From NCBI GenBank assembly GCA_035525365.1, contig DATLEK010000103.1, positions 3,865-67,864 of the forward strand: DNA of 64,000 nt, given 5' to 3'. Below the pieces are notes generated by a model, which was given only the letters and a program-made list of their open reading frames with translations, had not been told where the DNA came from and searched no databases. Source of the stretch: GCA-2861595 sp035525365 (lineage in GTDB: Bacteria > Actinomycetota > Acidimicrobiia > Acidimicrobiales > GCA-2861595). Within the stretch, counting starts at the first letter, position 1, and the number at the start of each line of letters is the position of its first letter. The position numbers and the translations under genes were made by a program. This document shows, in pieces, positions 32,221 to 40,261 of this stretch.

Positions 32221-32252
32221 TTGACAACCCGATGCCGGGGAACATACGTTTG
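32221..32252 (+). promoter_or_regulatory. Promoter with overlapping LexA box 3 (LysM gene)
   Basis: TTGACA at 32221-32226 and TACGTT at 32245-32250 (18-bp spacer) form a sigma70-type promoter reading into the LysM gene. The LexA box GGAACATACGTTTG (32239-32252) covers the -10 element. Confidence 0.7.
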
Positions 32253-32282
32253 TGTGTCACACCCACCGGGCAGTCTGGTGGC

Positions 32283-32639
32283 ATGAGACCCGACAGACGG
32301 AGCATCCAGATGAACAGCCCCTACCGGACCCACCCCCAGCGCCGCCACCGGGTGGCCGGAACCTTGCTCGCCGTGCTCCTCGTGGCCGCCTGGCTCGTGG
32401 CCGCCGGAGTCCTCGGTGGGGCCACCGAGCCCACCACCACTTCAGGGTCGCCCGCCGTTCCGGCCGCCGGTCTCGTGCCTGTCGCCTCCACCTCCCATGT
32501 GGTGGCGCCGGGGGACACGCTCTGGTCGGTGGCCCGGAGCCTCCAGCCGGCCGGTGACGTGCGGCCGCTGGTCGATCTTCTGGCCCGTCGTACCGACGGT
32601 GGGCGGTTGCGGATCGGCCAGCGCATACCGCTGCCCTAG
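32283..32639 (+). CDS. LysM membrane protein, probable SOS-induced cell-division inhibitor (ChiZ/YneA-like)
   Basis: 118 residues. A basic N-terminus (TMPQ-type polar start, RTHPQRRHRV), one membrane helix (AGTLLAVLLVAAWLVAAGVLGG) and a C-terminal LysM domain (SHVVAPGDTLWSVARSLQP ... LRIGQRIPLP). Between lexA and nrdR, mycobacteria carry the DNA-damage-induced LysM protein ChiZ (Rv2719c) and Bacillus carries YneA; both delay septation. Position and the LexA box support the same role here. No hydrolase domain is seen. ATG 32283 is chosen; ATG 32310 is also possible. Confidence 0.8.
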   Translation: MRPDRRSIQMNSPYRTHPQRRHRVAGTLLAVLLVAAWLVAAGVLGGATEPTTTSGSPAVPAAGLVPVASTSHVVAPGDTLWSVARSLQPAGDVRPLVDLLARRTDGGRLRIGQRIPLP

Positions 32640-32695
32640 TCAGCACCGCAGGAGGCGGTCGTAGCCCGGTGTCGGCCATGCCGTATCTTTGTGAC

Positions 32696-33187
32696 GTGCG
32701 TTGCCCGTCGTGCTCGACCAGCGACGACAAGGTCGTCGATTCTCGCATGGCCGACGAGGGTGCCGCCATCCGCCGCCGGCGGGAGTGCCTGGCCTGCGGT
32801 CAGCGCTTCACCACCTTCGAGCGCATAGAGGAACTGTCCCTGGTGGTGCTGAAGCGATCCGGGCTGCGGGAGCCGTTCGAGCGGACCAAGATCGTCGCCG
32901 GCCTGCGGGCGGCCACCAAGAACCGACCGGTGGTGGCCGAGCAGCTGGAGTCGCTGGCCGTCGAGGTCGAAGATGCCCTGCGCCTCGACCCGGGAACCCA
33001 GGAGCTGACGAGCCAGCAGGTCGGCCTGGCCGTGCTCGACCGCCTCCGCCTTCTGGACGACGTCGCCTACCTCCGTTTTGCCAGCGTTTACAAGGGTTTC
33101 GAGGACATCGGCGACTTCGAGCGCGAAGTCGGTCTGCTCACCAAGTCCACCGAGCCGAAGCGGCGCCCGGAACCACCCACGCCCTAG
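32696..33187 (+). CDS. nrdR: Transcriptional repressor NrdR
   Basis: 163 residues. Zinc ribbon MRCPSCSTSDDKVVDSR and CLACGQRFTTFER (Cys at 3, 6, 31, 34), then the ATP-cone domain (VVLKRSGLREPFERTKIVAGLRAAT). It represses ribonucleotide reductase genes in response to dATP/ATP. GTG 32696 is fixed by the zinc-ribbon start. It is tail-to-tail with the RlpA-like gene, overlapping 4 bases. No nrd genes are present in the window, so its targets are elsewhere. Confidence 0.95.
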   Translation: MRCPSCSTSDDKVVDSRMADEGAAIRRRRECLACGQRFTTFERIEELSLVVLKRSGLREPFERTKIVAGLRAATKNRPVVAEQLESLAVEVEDALRLDPGTQELTSQQVGLAVLDRLRLLDDVAYLRFASVYKGFEDIGDFEREVGLLTKSTEPKRRPEPPTP

Positions 33188-34224
33188 CCGGCGGTGACCA
33201 CCTCGGCGGAGACGGGGAAGACGCCGCCGGCACCGAGCGCCCGGGCGGCGGCGGCGCTGAGGTCGAGGACCCTGCCTTCCACGTAGGGGCCGCGGTCGTT
33301 GACCAGCAGCAGCACCCGCAGGTCCCCCCGGCGGACCACCAGCCACGTTCCGAGAGGCAGCTCCTTGCTGGCCACCGTCCAGCCCTCCTGGTCGTAGATG
33401 GCGCCGCCGGCGGTGGGCCGGCCGTTGAAGCCGGGCCCGTACCACGAGGCCAGGCCGTCCACCCGAGCCCCCGTGGGGCGCAGCCCGTTCGGCAGCGGAG
33501 CGCCGGGGGCGATGGGGCCGAAGGAGATCCGCCGCATCAGGGCCAGCTGGCGCTCCGTGGCCACCTTGTGGCGCAACACCAGGGCGTTGGGGTCGAGCGG
33601 GCTGGGCGCGTAGCCACCGGGGGAGGCGGTGCCCCCGGGCGGCAGGCCCACCCGGGCTCGGCCCCGCGCCGCGGCCTGGCGGGCCAGCGCCGCCCGGCGG
33701 GCCTCGTCGGCCCGCCTCTGGTCCTCGGCCCGCCGGGCGTCGTCGGCGGCGATCACCGCGTCCAGTTCGGCCTGGATCGCCGCCAGTTGCACGGTGGCCT
33801 GGCGGAGGTCACCACGGACCAGCTCGGCCCGCCGCTGCTGGGCGCCGGCCTGGGTGGCCGCCGCCTTGTAGCCGGTGACCAGGCGCCGCTCCTTGGCCGC
33901 GGCCACCTCCAGGTAGGCACGGGGAGCGCCCAGGGCGGCGACGGTGGCGCCGGTGCCGTTCATGTAGGCGCTCACGGCCCTGGCTTTCATGCGGTTCTGG
34001 AGCTGGGCCAGGTCGCCCTTGGCCTTGGCCCGTCGCAGCTGGGCCGCCACCACCCCCGCCTGGGCATCCTCCAGCCGGTCGGTCAGCTCGGCGGCCTTCA
34101 CGAGCAGGGCGCTCCTGCGCTCACGGGCAACATCGGGAGGGGTGGCCGGGGCGGCGTCGGCGGCCGCCGGCGCCATGGCGGCCAGCGAGGCCAGGGCGGC
34201 CACGGAAGCCAGGGCGCGCCGCAT
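33184..34224 (-). CDS. Secreted coiled-coil protein with C-terminal RlpA-like double-psi beta-barrel
   Basis: 346 residues. Signal peptide 1-24 (ASVAALASLAAMAPAAADA). A long coiled coil (about 28-210; ERRSALLVKAAELTDRLEDA, RADEARRAALARQAAARG). C-terminal DPBB domain with ASWYGPGFNGRPTAGGAIYD, LPLGTWLVV, VNDRGPYVEGRVLDLS (about 245-340). RlpA proteins act on peptidoglycan; the coiled coil plus DPBB layout resembles resuscitation-type or 3D-domain cell-wall proteins. ATG 34224 has a GAGGAA site. It diverges from the phosphofructokinase gene by 66 bp. Confidence 0.85.
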   Translation of the reverse strand: MRRALASVAALASLAAMAPAAADAAPATPPDVARERRSALLVKAAELTDRLEDAQAGVVAAQLRRAKAKGDLAQLQNRMKARAVSAYMNGTGATVAALGAPRAYLEVAAAKERRLVTGYKAAATQAGAQQRRAELVRGDLRQATVQLAAIQAELDAVIAADDARRAEDQRRADEARRAALARQAAARGRARVGLPPGGTASPGGYAPSPLDPNALVLRHKVATERQLALMRRISFGPIAPGAPLPNGLRPTGARVDGLASWYGPGFNGRPTAGGAIYDQEGWTVASKELPLGTWLVVRRGDLRVLLLVNDRGPYVEGRVLDLSAAAARALGAGGVFPVSAEVVTAG

Positions 34225-34290
34225 CACTAGAGTTCCTCGGCGGGGTGCGGGCGGGCTTGAGTTGTTCCTCGCCAGCGAGAGGTGGAGGCC

Positions 34291-35322
34291 ATGCGCGTAG
34301 GAGTACTGACCGGCGGAGGGGACTGCCCCGGGCTGAACGCCGTGATCCGGGCGCTCGTTCGTAAAGGCGAGCGGCACTTCGGCGATGAGCTCATCGGGTT
34401 CACCGACGGCTGGCGAGGCGTCATCGAGGGAAAGACGCTACCCCTGGACGTGGAGCGTTGCCGGGGAATCCTGCCCCGGGGCGGCACCATCCTCGGCTCG
34501 TCGAGGACCAATCCGTACAAGATCGAGGGGGGTGTCGACGCGGTGAAGGCCAGCCTGGGTTCGCTGGCCATCGATGCCCTGGTGGCCATCGGCGGGGAAG
34601 ACACCCTCGGGGTGGCCCACAAGCTGTGGAACGAAGGCGTCGACGTGGTGGGGGTCCCGAAGACCATCGACAACGACCTGTCGGCCACCGAGCTCACCTT
34701 CGGGTTCCACACCGCCGTGCAGATCTGTGTCGACGCCATCGACCGCCTCCACACCACCGCCGAGTCCCACGACCGGGTGATGGTGTGCGAGGTCATGGGA
34801 CGCCACGCCGGCTGGATCGCCGCCTACGCCGGGATCGCCGGCGGCGCCGCCGAGATCCTCGTCCCCGAGGAGCCGTTCGACATCGCCGAGGTGGCCGAGC
34901 GAATCAAGGCCCGCCACGGCCGCGGTCGCTACGCAACCATCGTGGTGGTGGCCGAGGGCGCCGCTCCCAAGGAGGGAACGATGGCTCTCCAGACCGGCGA
35001 GGTCGACCAGTTCGGGCACGTGCGTCTCGGCGGAGTTGGCAACCTGGTGGCCTCCGAGATCGAAAACCGCACCGGCTTCGAGACGAGGGTGACCATCCTC
35101 GGCCACATCCAGCGGGGCGGCACCCCCACCGCCTTCGACCGGGTCCTGGCCACCCGCTTCGGGATAGCGGCAAGCGAGGCCGTCCACGACGGGGCCTTCG
35201 GACACATGGTGGCCCTCCAGGCCGGCCAGATCGTGCGGGTCCCCCTGGCCGACGCGGTAGGCGAGCTGAAGACGCTCGACCCGGACTTCTTCAGTCACGT
35301 GGCCGTCCCCTTCTTCGGGTAG
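34291..35322 (+). CDS. 6-phosphofructokinase, pyrophosphate-type signature (group III)
   Basis: 343 residues. GGGDCPGLNAVIRALV (N-terminal phosphate loop), GGEDTLG (about 101-107), PKTIDNDLSATE (about 123-134), MGRHAGWIAA, and HIQRGGTPT. In ATP enzymes the two diagnostic positions are Gly (GGDGS and PGTIDND); Asp and Lys here (GGED, PKTID) are the marks of PPi-dependent enzymes such as that of Amycolatopsis methanolica. It interconverts fructose 6-phosphate and fructose 1,6-bisphosphate, reversibly if PPi is used. GGTGGAGG ribosome site before ATG 34291. Its 3' end is repeated at 35823. Confidence 0.88.
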   Translation: MRVGVLTGGGDCPGLNAVIRALVRKGERHFGDELIGFTDGWRGVIEGKTLPLDVERCRGILPRGGTILGSSRTNPYKIEGGVDAVKASLGSLAIDALVAIGGEDTLGVAHKLWNEGVDVVGVPKTIDNDLSATELTFGFHTAVQICVDAIDRLHTTAESHDRVMVCEVMGRHAGWIAAYAGIAGGAAEILVPEEPFDIAEVAERIKARHGRGRYATIVVVAEGAAPKEGTMALQTGEVDQFGHVRLGGVGNLVASEIENRTGFETRVTILGHIQRGGTPTAFDRVLATRFGIAASEAVHDGAFGHMVALQAGQIVRVPLADAVGELKTLDPDFFSHVAVPFFG

Positions 35323-35349
35323 ATCGCCAGACGGATCCCGCTACACCGG
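35311..35349 (+). repeat. Direct repeat, copy a (phosphofructokinase 3' end)
   Basis: 39 bp covering the last codons and stop of the phosphofructokinase gene plus 27 bp. Copy b at 35823-35860 matches with one mismatch and one missing base. Integration-site-like: the repeats flank a 473-bp segment. Confidence 0.8.
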
Positions 35350-35358
35350 TCCCGGCGG

Positions 35359-35433
35359 CTACGACGGGGTGGGAGCGAAGGGGTTCTCAATGACGAGTCC
35401 GGCGTTGGTGTCCACGAAGGTCAGCGCCCTCAC
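35359..35433 (-). pseudogene. Truncated VapC-type toxin, N-terminus only
   Basis: GTG 35433 overlaps the antitoxin stop by 4 bases, as in vapBC operons, and encodes VRALTFVDTN, the beta-1/Asp start of a PIN domain (catalytic Asp in VDTN). After about 10 residues it departs into AGLVIENPFAPTPS and a stop, next to repeat copy a. The toxin is therefore inactive. Confidence 0.6.
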
Positions 35434-35663
35434 CGCGTATGCAGCTCGTCACGCTCCCACCGGCGTCCACCGCGAGGGCGTGCGCCAGCCAGCGCCCGCT
35501 GCGCTCGCATTCGAGCCTCCTCGTAGCGGTCGTCGTCGGCCACGAGGCGCTCCAGCTCGGCCGCCACCAGGGTGCTGACCGAGGTGCCCCGCCGTGCCGC
35601 GAGCACCTTGGCGTGGTGGATCACCTGCTCATCGAGTTGCACGGTCAGGTTGCGCTTCGCCAT
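35430..35663 (-). CDS. VapB-type ribbon-helix-helix antitoxin
   Basis: 77 residues: MAKRNLTVQLDEQVIHHAKVLAARRGTSVSTLVAAELERLV is a ribbon-helix-helix domain with the VQLDEQ strand and two helices; the basic/acidic C-terminal tail (ARMRAQRALAGARPRGGRRW) would bind the PIN toxin. ATG 35663. It is intact although the adjacent toxin is truncated. The ORF lies wholly between the two phosphofructokinase-end repeats. Confidence 0.75.
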   Translation of the reverse strand: MAKRNLTVQLDEQVIHHAKVLAARRGTSVSTLVAAELERLVADDDRYEEARMRAQRALAGARPRGGRRWERDELHTR

Positions 35664-35723
35664 CAGAGTTCCTCTCCGCTGTGCTCCACGGTATGACACG
35701 TGCCGCACCTGGTCCGCGCCGGC

Positions 35724-35813
35724 TTCAGGTGAGGACCTGGTACCGCACGTCGCAGCGCCGGTAGGTCTGCTCGGCCCGGCGATCGAGGGTGAGCAGGGTG
35801 GCGCCGTGGGCCG
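35724..35813 (-). pseudogene. C-terminal fragment of a PIN-domain (VapC) toxin
   Basis: Reading the minus strand up to the TGA at 35724-35726 gives AHGATLLTLDRRAEQTYRRC and then DVRYQVLT, the standard last strand-helix of PIN toxins (A-L-T-D-R). Nothing upstream continues it: repeat copy b lies immediately beyond. It precedes the antitoxin in transcription order, so it comes from a second or rearranged module. Confidence 0.6.
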
Positions 35814-35822
35814 GCCTCCGTC

Positions 35823-35860
35823 TTCTTTGGGTAGATCGCCAACGGATCCCGCTACACCGG
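35823..35860 (+). repeat. Direct repeat, copy b
   Basis: 38 bp nearly identical to 35311-35349 (TTCTTTGGGTAGATCGCCA, then ACGGATCCCGCTACACCGG). The stop codon of the 35852 frame lies inside it. Confidence 0.8.
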
Positions 35861-36825
35861 CGTTGCCAGCCAGGTGTTGTACTCGCAGTCGTAGATGCCG
35901 AAGTTGTTGACCATCCGGATGGGGTGAATCACCCAGGTGCCGTACTCGCCAGCAGGACGATTGATGTTGATGAACGTCTGGTAATAGCCCGTGCCAGCGG
36001 GAACGCTCACATCCGTGCAGGACCTGACCGTGTAGTACATGGGTGCTCGTGTCTCGGGGCCCCAGCAGGTTCGGAGGGTAAACCCGAAGCCTGGCTCCTT
36101 GAGCACGTTCACGCCGTAGGTGACCGTCGTGCCGGCCGTCTTCATCGGCGTCTTGTTCGAGCGCACGGTGTACCGGCCGCGCCGGTCGTTTACTGTCATT
36201 GGTGGCGTGAGGGGGTTGGTGGCCGCGCGTTCGACGTTGACCCTCTGCACGGCGGCGACGAAGGTTGCCTTCGACGAGTCGCTGATGTTCTGGTAGCAGA
36301 TGATCCCTCGGCCATCCCCAAGTGTGGTGTTGGCAGTCGGCGACCGGCCCACCGCGGAGGCGACGGACGTCACCTCCGCAGGCGTGAGGCCGACGGCGCA
36401 GGCGTCCTTGCGACTGGAGCCGGTCGCCTGGTCCGTGTAGTTGTCGATCTCGATTGCCGGAGGAGGCGCGTCAGGCGGGACTGAGACTGACGGCGATGGC
36501 AGGCCATTGGGCACTATGGACTTGATCGAGATCGTTCCCCAGGACGGTACGCTGCGATCGGCGTTGGGGTTGGTGGCGGTATCGAGCACGACGTTGAGGT
36601 AGTTGTCGCCCAAGGGATTGCCCGGCACGGTGGCCGTCTTGGTGCCGCTCGTCTGCTGGAGGCCTCCGCCTGTTCCGCCCCATATGTAGGCGAGGCCCGG
36701 CAGATTGGCGACCGTTACCGGATCTGAAAGGCCAAGCTCGCAATAAGGCCGTCCGGCGACACTGACCGAGAACGAGTCCCAGTAGGCGGAGCTGGTGTAG
36801 GAGTCGTAGGTCGAGAGCGTTTGAG
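35852..36825 (-). pseudogene. C-terminal part of a frameshifted exported protein
   Basis: A minus-strand frame with no start of its own in sensible sequence becomes protein-like from about 36825 (TLSTYDSYTSSAYWDSFSVS). It continues with LSDPVTVANLPGLAYIWGGTGGG, GNPLGDNYLNVVLDTATNPN and ends EYNTWLATPV inside repeat copy b. It looks like the continuation, in another frame, of the 36820-37656 frame. A single-base error or true mutation near 36815-36830 would join them. Function unknown; composition suggests an extracellular beta-rich protein. Confidence 0.5.
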
Positions 36826-37656
36826 CGCGGTGGACGAGCCGTAATGGGGCACCGAGGCGAACTCCACGACGAACAGGCGGCTCGGGCTCGTGCCCACGGT
36901 CGCGTAGCGCACCGTACCGCCCGCTCCGGGGTTGAGGTCCTCCCAGTAACAGGCCAGCAGGTCGTTGGGCGTGGCCGTCGACGGTGGAGAGCTCGGCGTG
37001 TAGGACGTGCAGCCGGTGGTACTGGCGAAGCACAGGAGGCCGTTGCTGCCTATCGAGACCGTTGACGTAGACGAGCCATACCAGGAGAAGGGGAAGGGAA
37101 GAACGATGGGGGTGCTCACCGTGTCGTCGCTCAGGGTGATGGGCGTGCCGGCCGAGGTGTCAACCCAGGAAAACGGCGCCGGCTGGCACCTGTAGCCGGC
37201 GGCATCAGGTCCAGACACGGCACAGGCTGTGGAGAAGACGACGTCGGCCGTCTGTGAGATCACCACGGAGGCAGACCGATCCGTGGCCTGGAACGTGTTG
37301 GTGCCCACCGTGGTGGATGACACGTTGAACCTGGCCACGCCAGCCGCGTCCGTCGTTGCCACCGACGGATCGATGGTCGGCGCGCCCGGGCCAGCCGACT
37401 TGGCCACACTCACCGCCTTGCCCGCCAGCGGGTGCCCATCGCTGTCCCTGAGTGTGACGGTGATCGTGGATGGCGTGCCGTTGGCAGGGACCGCAGCGGG
37501 GCTCGCCGAAACAGTGCTTGCCGTCGCGCCGGCCGGCTCGGCGACGGGTACGGGTTCGGCGAACCGCTCGTCGCAACTGGTGATGGCGACGAGCTCCGCG
37601 CCGGTTTCCCGTGTCACGGCCCGTTGAGTCCATTGCCCGAGTAGCTCTTGACCCAC
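36820..37656 (-). pseudogene. Central part of the exported protein, Big_1-like domain
   Basis: Residues following about 37600 give TASTVSASPAAVPANGTPST, TLRDSDGHPLAGKAVSVAKS and FQATDRSASVVISQ, the pattern of a Big_1 (invasin-type Ig) domain, then a beta-rich domain with PIVLPFPFSWYGSSTSTV, SNGLLCFASTTGCTSYTP and LLACYWEDLNPGAGG. There is no signal peptide and the start overlaps the preceding frame by 43 bp, consistent with a frameshifted continuation of the 37614-38267 protein. Confidence 0.5.
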
Positions 37657-38267
37657 CCCGTCGGCCCGTTCAGCTCGATGCTGCGGCCGAAGTTGAGGCG
37701 GCTGTCATAGGTCCTGGCCTGGGCCACGTAGTTGTCAAGTTGGGCGTTGACGGCATCTCTGGTGCTGTCTCCCTGCCAGCGCTTGACCTCCAGGATGGCC
37801 GGGCTCAAGCCCCCGTCGTCGACGACGAGGTCGATTCGCCAGTTGCAGGCGGTGTAACCGGGTGGCAGGTCGGGCGGGTCGACCTCACCGTCGGTGCCGG
37901 TCTGGACCTCGGGTTCGCACCCGCCGGTGTTCGGCGCCACCTCCCAGTGCACCTTGTCCGAGGGGCCTATCACGCTGGCCCGCCGACGGCTCAGCTCCTG
38001 GATGGTCTTGGCCTGGGCCGTCGCCTCGGCCCGGAACGCCCCCGAGAACGCCCCCCGGCACTCGGTGTCGGCGGTGAGGCATGCCTGGTTGATGTAGCCC
38101 CGGGTGCGGAGGTCCACCCCCGAGAACGGCCGCGTGGTGCGGGAGTACAGCCCCACGAACGCGCTCGCCGGAGCTGGGACGATCACTCCCAGCGACAGAG
38201 CCGTTGACAACACGAGCAGGCAGACGGCCGTGCTCAGACTCCGTCGGTGGTCGGGTGACGCCCTCAT
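37614..38267 (-). CDS. Exported protein with PD-(D/E)XK-like core
   Basis: 217 residues. Signal peptide about 1-36 (STAVCLLVLSTALSLGVIVPAPASA). The mature part has FVGLYSRTTRPFSGVDLRTRG, several Cys, and the core WRIDLVVDDGGLSPAILEVKRW, i.e. Asp followed by Glu-x-Lys at the distance of PD-(D/E)XK nuclease active sites, then NAQLDNYVAQARTYDSRL. This would suit a secreted or toxin-like nuclease domain. It may be the N-terminal third of one long gene extending to 35852 through two frameshifts. It overlaps the gene upstream by 4 bases (ATGA). Confidence 0.55.
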   Translation of the reverse strand: MRASPDHRRSLSTAVCLLVLSTALSLGVIVPAPASAFVGLYSRTTRPFSGVDLRTRGYINQACLTADTECRGAFSGAFRAEATAQAKTIQELSRRRASVIGPSDKVHWEVAPNTGGCEPEVQTGTDGEVDPPDLPPGYTACNWRIDLVVDDGGLSPAILEVKRWQGDSTRDAVNAQLDNYVAQARTYDSRLNFGRSIELNGPTGWVKSYSGNGLNGP

Positions 38268-39379
38268 GGGTTCTCCTCCTGTGTGGTGGCCCCGGCCGGG
38301 GCCTGGTTAGCCTTCTTGGCTTTCTCACGGGCCATGGCGTCGCCCCGGGCCCGTCGGGCCTTGAGCAACTCCAGTCGGCCTTCGTCGCCGCTGCGCAGCA
38401 GGCAAGGCGCCAGCAGTCGCCGGCCCTTCTCCACCACCTCGGGATCGCGCCGGTGGCCGACGAAGGGGTCGTAGCCGAACACCATGGGCTGGCGGGGCTC
38501 GAGGAGCCACTGGCGGGGGTCGCCGATGGCGAACTCCACCCGGCCGCCCCCCAGCTCCCGGCCCCCTGCGGGCACGCCACCCAGCTGCTGGATGTGGCCA
38601 GGGGACAGGATCTGGTAGGGGAAGGCGTCGAAGACGTACTCGTCGCAGAGGTTCTCGATGAGCTCGGGTGGCTCCCCGCCAAGCTTCCACAACTCGTAGG
38701 TCGGGCGGGACCCAACAGAGAACCGGTCGTCGAAGCTGATCATGGCGTAGCCCAGCGACGGGGCCAGGCGACGGGCCACCGCCACAAGCGCCTCGAACAC
38801 CTCCACCCGCTCGTCGTCACTGGCCGCCGGGCCGCCCCCGGAGAGCGAGACGTTGGGCTCGAAGCTGAAGAAGTAGCCGCCCGCCATTCGGATCCGTTCC
38901 CCAAGCTCCCCGGAGACCAGCTCGACGGACGAGGACCTGGCGTTCCGGGCCTGGCGCAGGAAGGCTTCGGTGTGCTCTGGCTGCAAGGGAAACTCGGTGG
39001 CGACCACCCGGGCGTGCACGGTGTCGTCTTCGGCCGCCCGGTTGACCCAATCCGCCGCCTCGGCCAGCCACTGGTCGGGGATCGTGGCGAACTCCCGCCA
39101 GCGCATGGGGGGCGGGGGGTAGAGGCGCAGCGATACCGCTCTTTCGAGGCCGTCGTTGCTCCACGGCATCGAGGTCACCGCCCCGCCCTGGGCGGGGGCC
39201 ACCACGGTGGCGTGTTCCACACCGGCGTCGAGGTTGGCGATGTCGGCTGCTGCCGACTGCAGGGCCGCGGCCGCAGCCCCGGGATCCGAGGCGTCGCGCA
39301 CAACGAGGATGATGTCGCCGGGCGAGTTGCGGATGCGCCCCGCCACGCTTCGGTCCACCCGTATCGTCACTGCCGGCAC
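38264..39379 (-). CDS. Cytosolic protein of unknown function, partner of the exported protein
   Basis: 371 residues, no signal peptide or membrane helix. Contains DIILVVRDASDPGAAAAALQ near the start, MRWREFATIPDQWLAEAADWVNRAAEDDTVHARVV, RMAGGYFFSFEP, GYAMISFDDRFSVGSRPTYE and a charged tail (RLELLKARRARGDAMAREKAKK). I do not recognise the family. It is translationally coupled to the exported PD-(D/E)XK-like gene. Such pairing is seen for toxin/immunity pairs, but that is conjecture. Confidence 0.55.
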   Translation of the reverse strand: MPAVTIRVDRSVAGRIRNSPGDIILVVRDASDPGAAAAALQSAAADIANLDAGVEHATVVAPAQGGAVTSMPWSNDGLERAVSLRLYPPPPMRWREFATIPDQWLAEAADWVNRAAEDDTVHARVVATEFPLQPEHTEAFLRQARNARSSSVELVSGELGERIRMAGGYFFSFEPNVSLSGGGPAASDDERVEVFEALVAVARRLAPSLGYAMISFDDRFSVGSRPTYELWKLGGEPPELIENLCDEYVFDAFPYQILSPGHIQQLGGVPAGGRELGGGRVEFAIGDPRQWLLEPRQPMVFGYDPFVGHRRDPEVVEKGRRLLAPCLLRSGDEGRLELLKARRARGDAMAREKAKKANQAPAGATTQEENP

Positions 39380-39409
39380 CCGAACGCCGTCACACCCGTT
39401 CCACCCCGG

Positions 39410-40240
39410 TCACGGGTTCCCGCCGGGGATGCCGGCGGCGTGGAGCAGCTCTAGGAAAGGACCGATCAGCCGGGGCGAGGTGGCCACCATGGTCCCGTCC
39501 TCCAGGGTCTGCACCTCGGCGCCGGCCTCGCCGGCGATGAGCGCGCCGGCGGCGTAGTCCCAGTGCTGTAGCCCTCTCTCGTAGTAGATGTCCACCCGGC
39601 CCCGGGCCAGCCAGCAGAGATCGACGGAGGCGGCGCCGGCGCGGCGCATGTCACGCACCGACGGCAGGAGGCGGGCGACGATCTGCGCCTGCTGGGCCCG
39701 CACGGCGGCGTCGTAGCCGAAGCCGGTGGCCACCAGCGAAGTGGCCAGGTCGGACGCTCCCAGCACCTTGAGCCGCTCGCCGTTGCACCATGCGCCCTCA
39801 CCTCGCACGGCGCGGTAGGTATCGGCGTGGGTGGGGTCGAACACCACCCCGATGGCCGGCTCTCCGTCGATCTCGGCGGCTATGGACACCGCCCACGACG
39901 GGAAGCCGTACAGGTAATTGGTCGTCCCGTCCAGGGGGTCGACCACCCAGCGCACACCGGTGGTCCCGCTGCCCGCGGTGCCCTCTTCGCCGAGGAAGGC
40001 GTCGCCAGGCCGGGCACCAAGGATCAGTTCGGCGATCAACGCCTCGCTGGCCCGGTCCATCTCGGTCACCATGTCGGTGGCCGTGGTCTTGGTCTCGACA
40101 ACGGTGCGCAGGCGGGAGGCGCCGTCGAGGAGCAGGGCGCCGGCGGCGTGGGCGGCCTCGACGGCCAGCCCGGCCAGCCCGGCAACGCCGGCGAGAGGCT
40201 CGCTCGGCGTTGGCTCGGAGGCGTCACGCAGGTCGGGCAT
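39410..40240 (-). CDS. Inositol monophosphatase family protein
   Basis: 276 residues. Metal-site motifs: FLGEEGTAGSGTTG (Glu-Glu), WVVDPLDGTTNYLYGFPSWAVS (DPxDGTTN), and HWDYAAGALIAGEAGAEV (the late Asp). These ligate the Mg ions that cleave a sugar-alcohol monophosphate. Substrate could be inositol phosphate, histidinol phosphate or another; sequence does not decide. It diverges from the threonine aldolase gene with 21 bp between. Confidence 0.88.
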   Translation of the reverse strand: MPDLRDASEPTPSEPLAGVAGLAGLAVEAAHAAGALLLDGASRLRTVVETKTTATDMVTEMDRASEALIAELILGARPGDAFLGEEGTAGSGTTGVRWVVDPLDGTTNYLYGFPSWAVSIAAEIDGEPAIGVVFDPTHADTYRAVRGEGAWCNGERLKVLGASDLATSLVATGFGYDAAVRAQQAQIVARLLPSVRDMRRAGAASVDLCWLARGRVDIYYERGLQHWDYAAGALIAGEAGAEVQTLEDGTMVATSPRLIGPFLELLHAAGIPGGNP

Positions 40241-40261
40241 CAGCAGTGTTTACCCTGTGTC

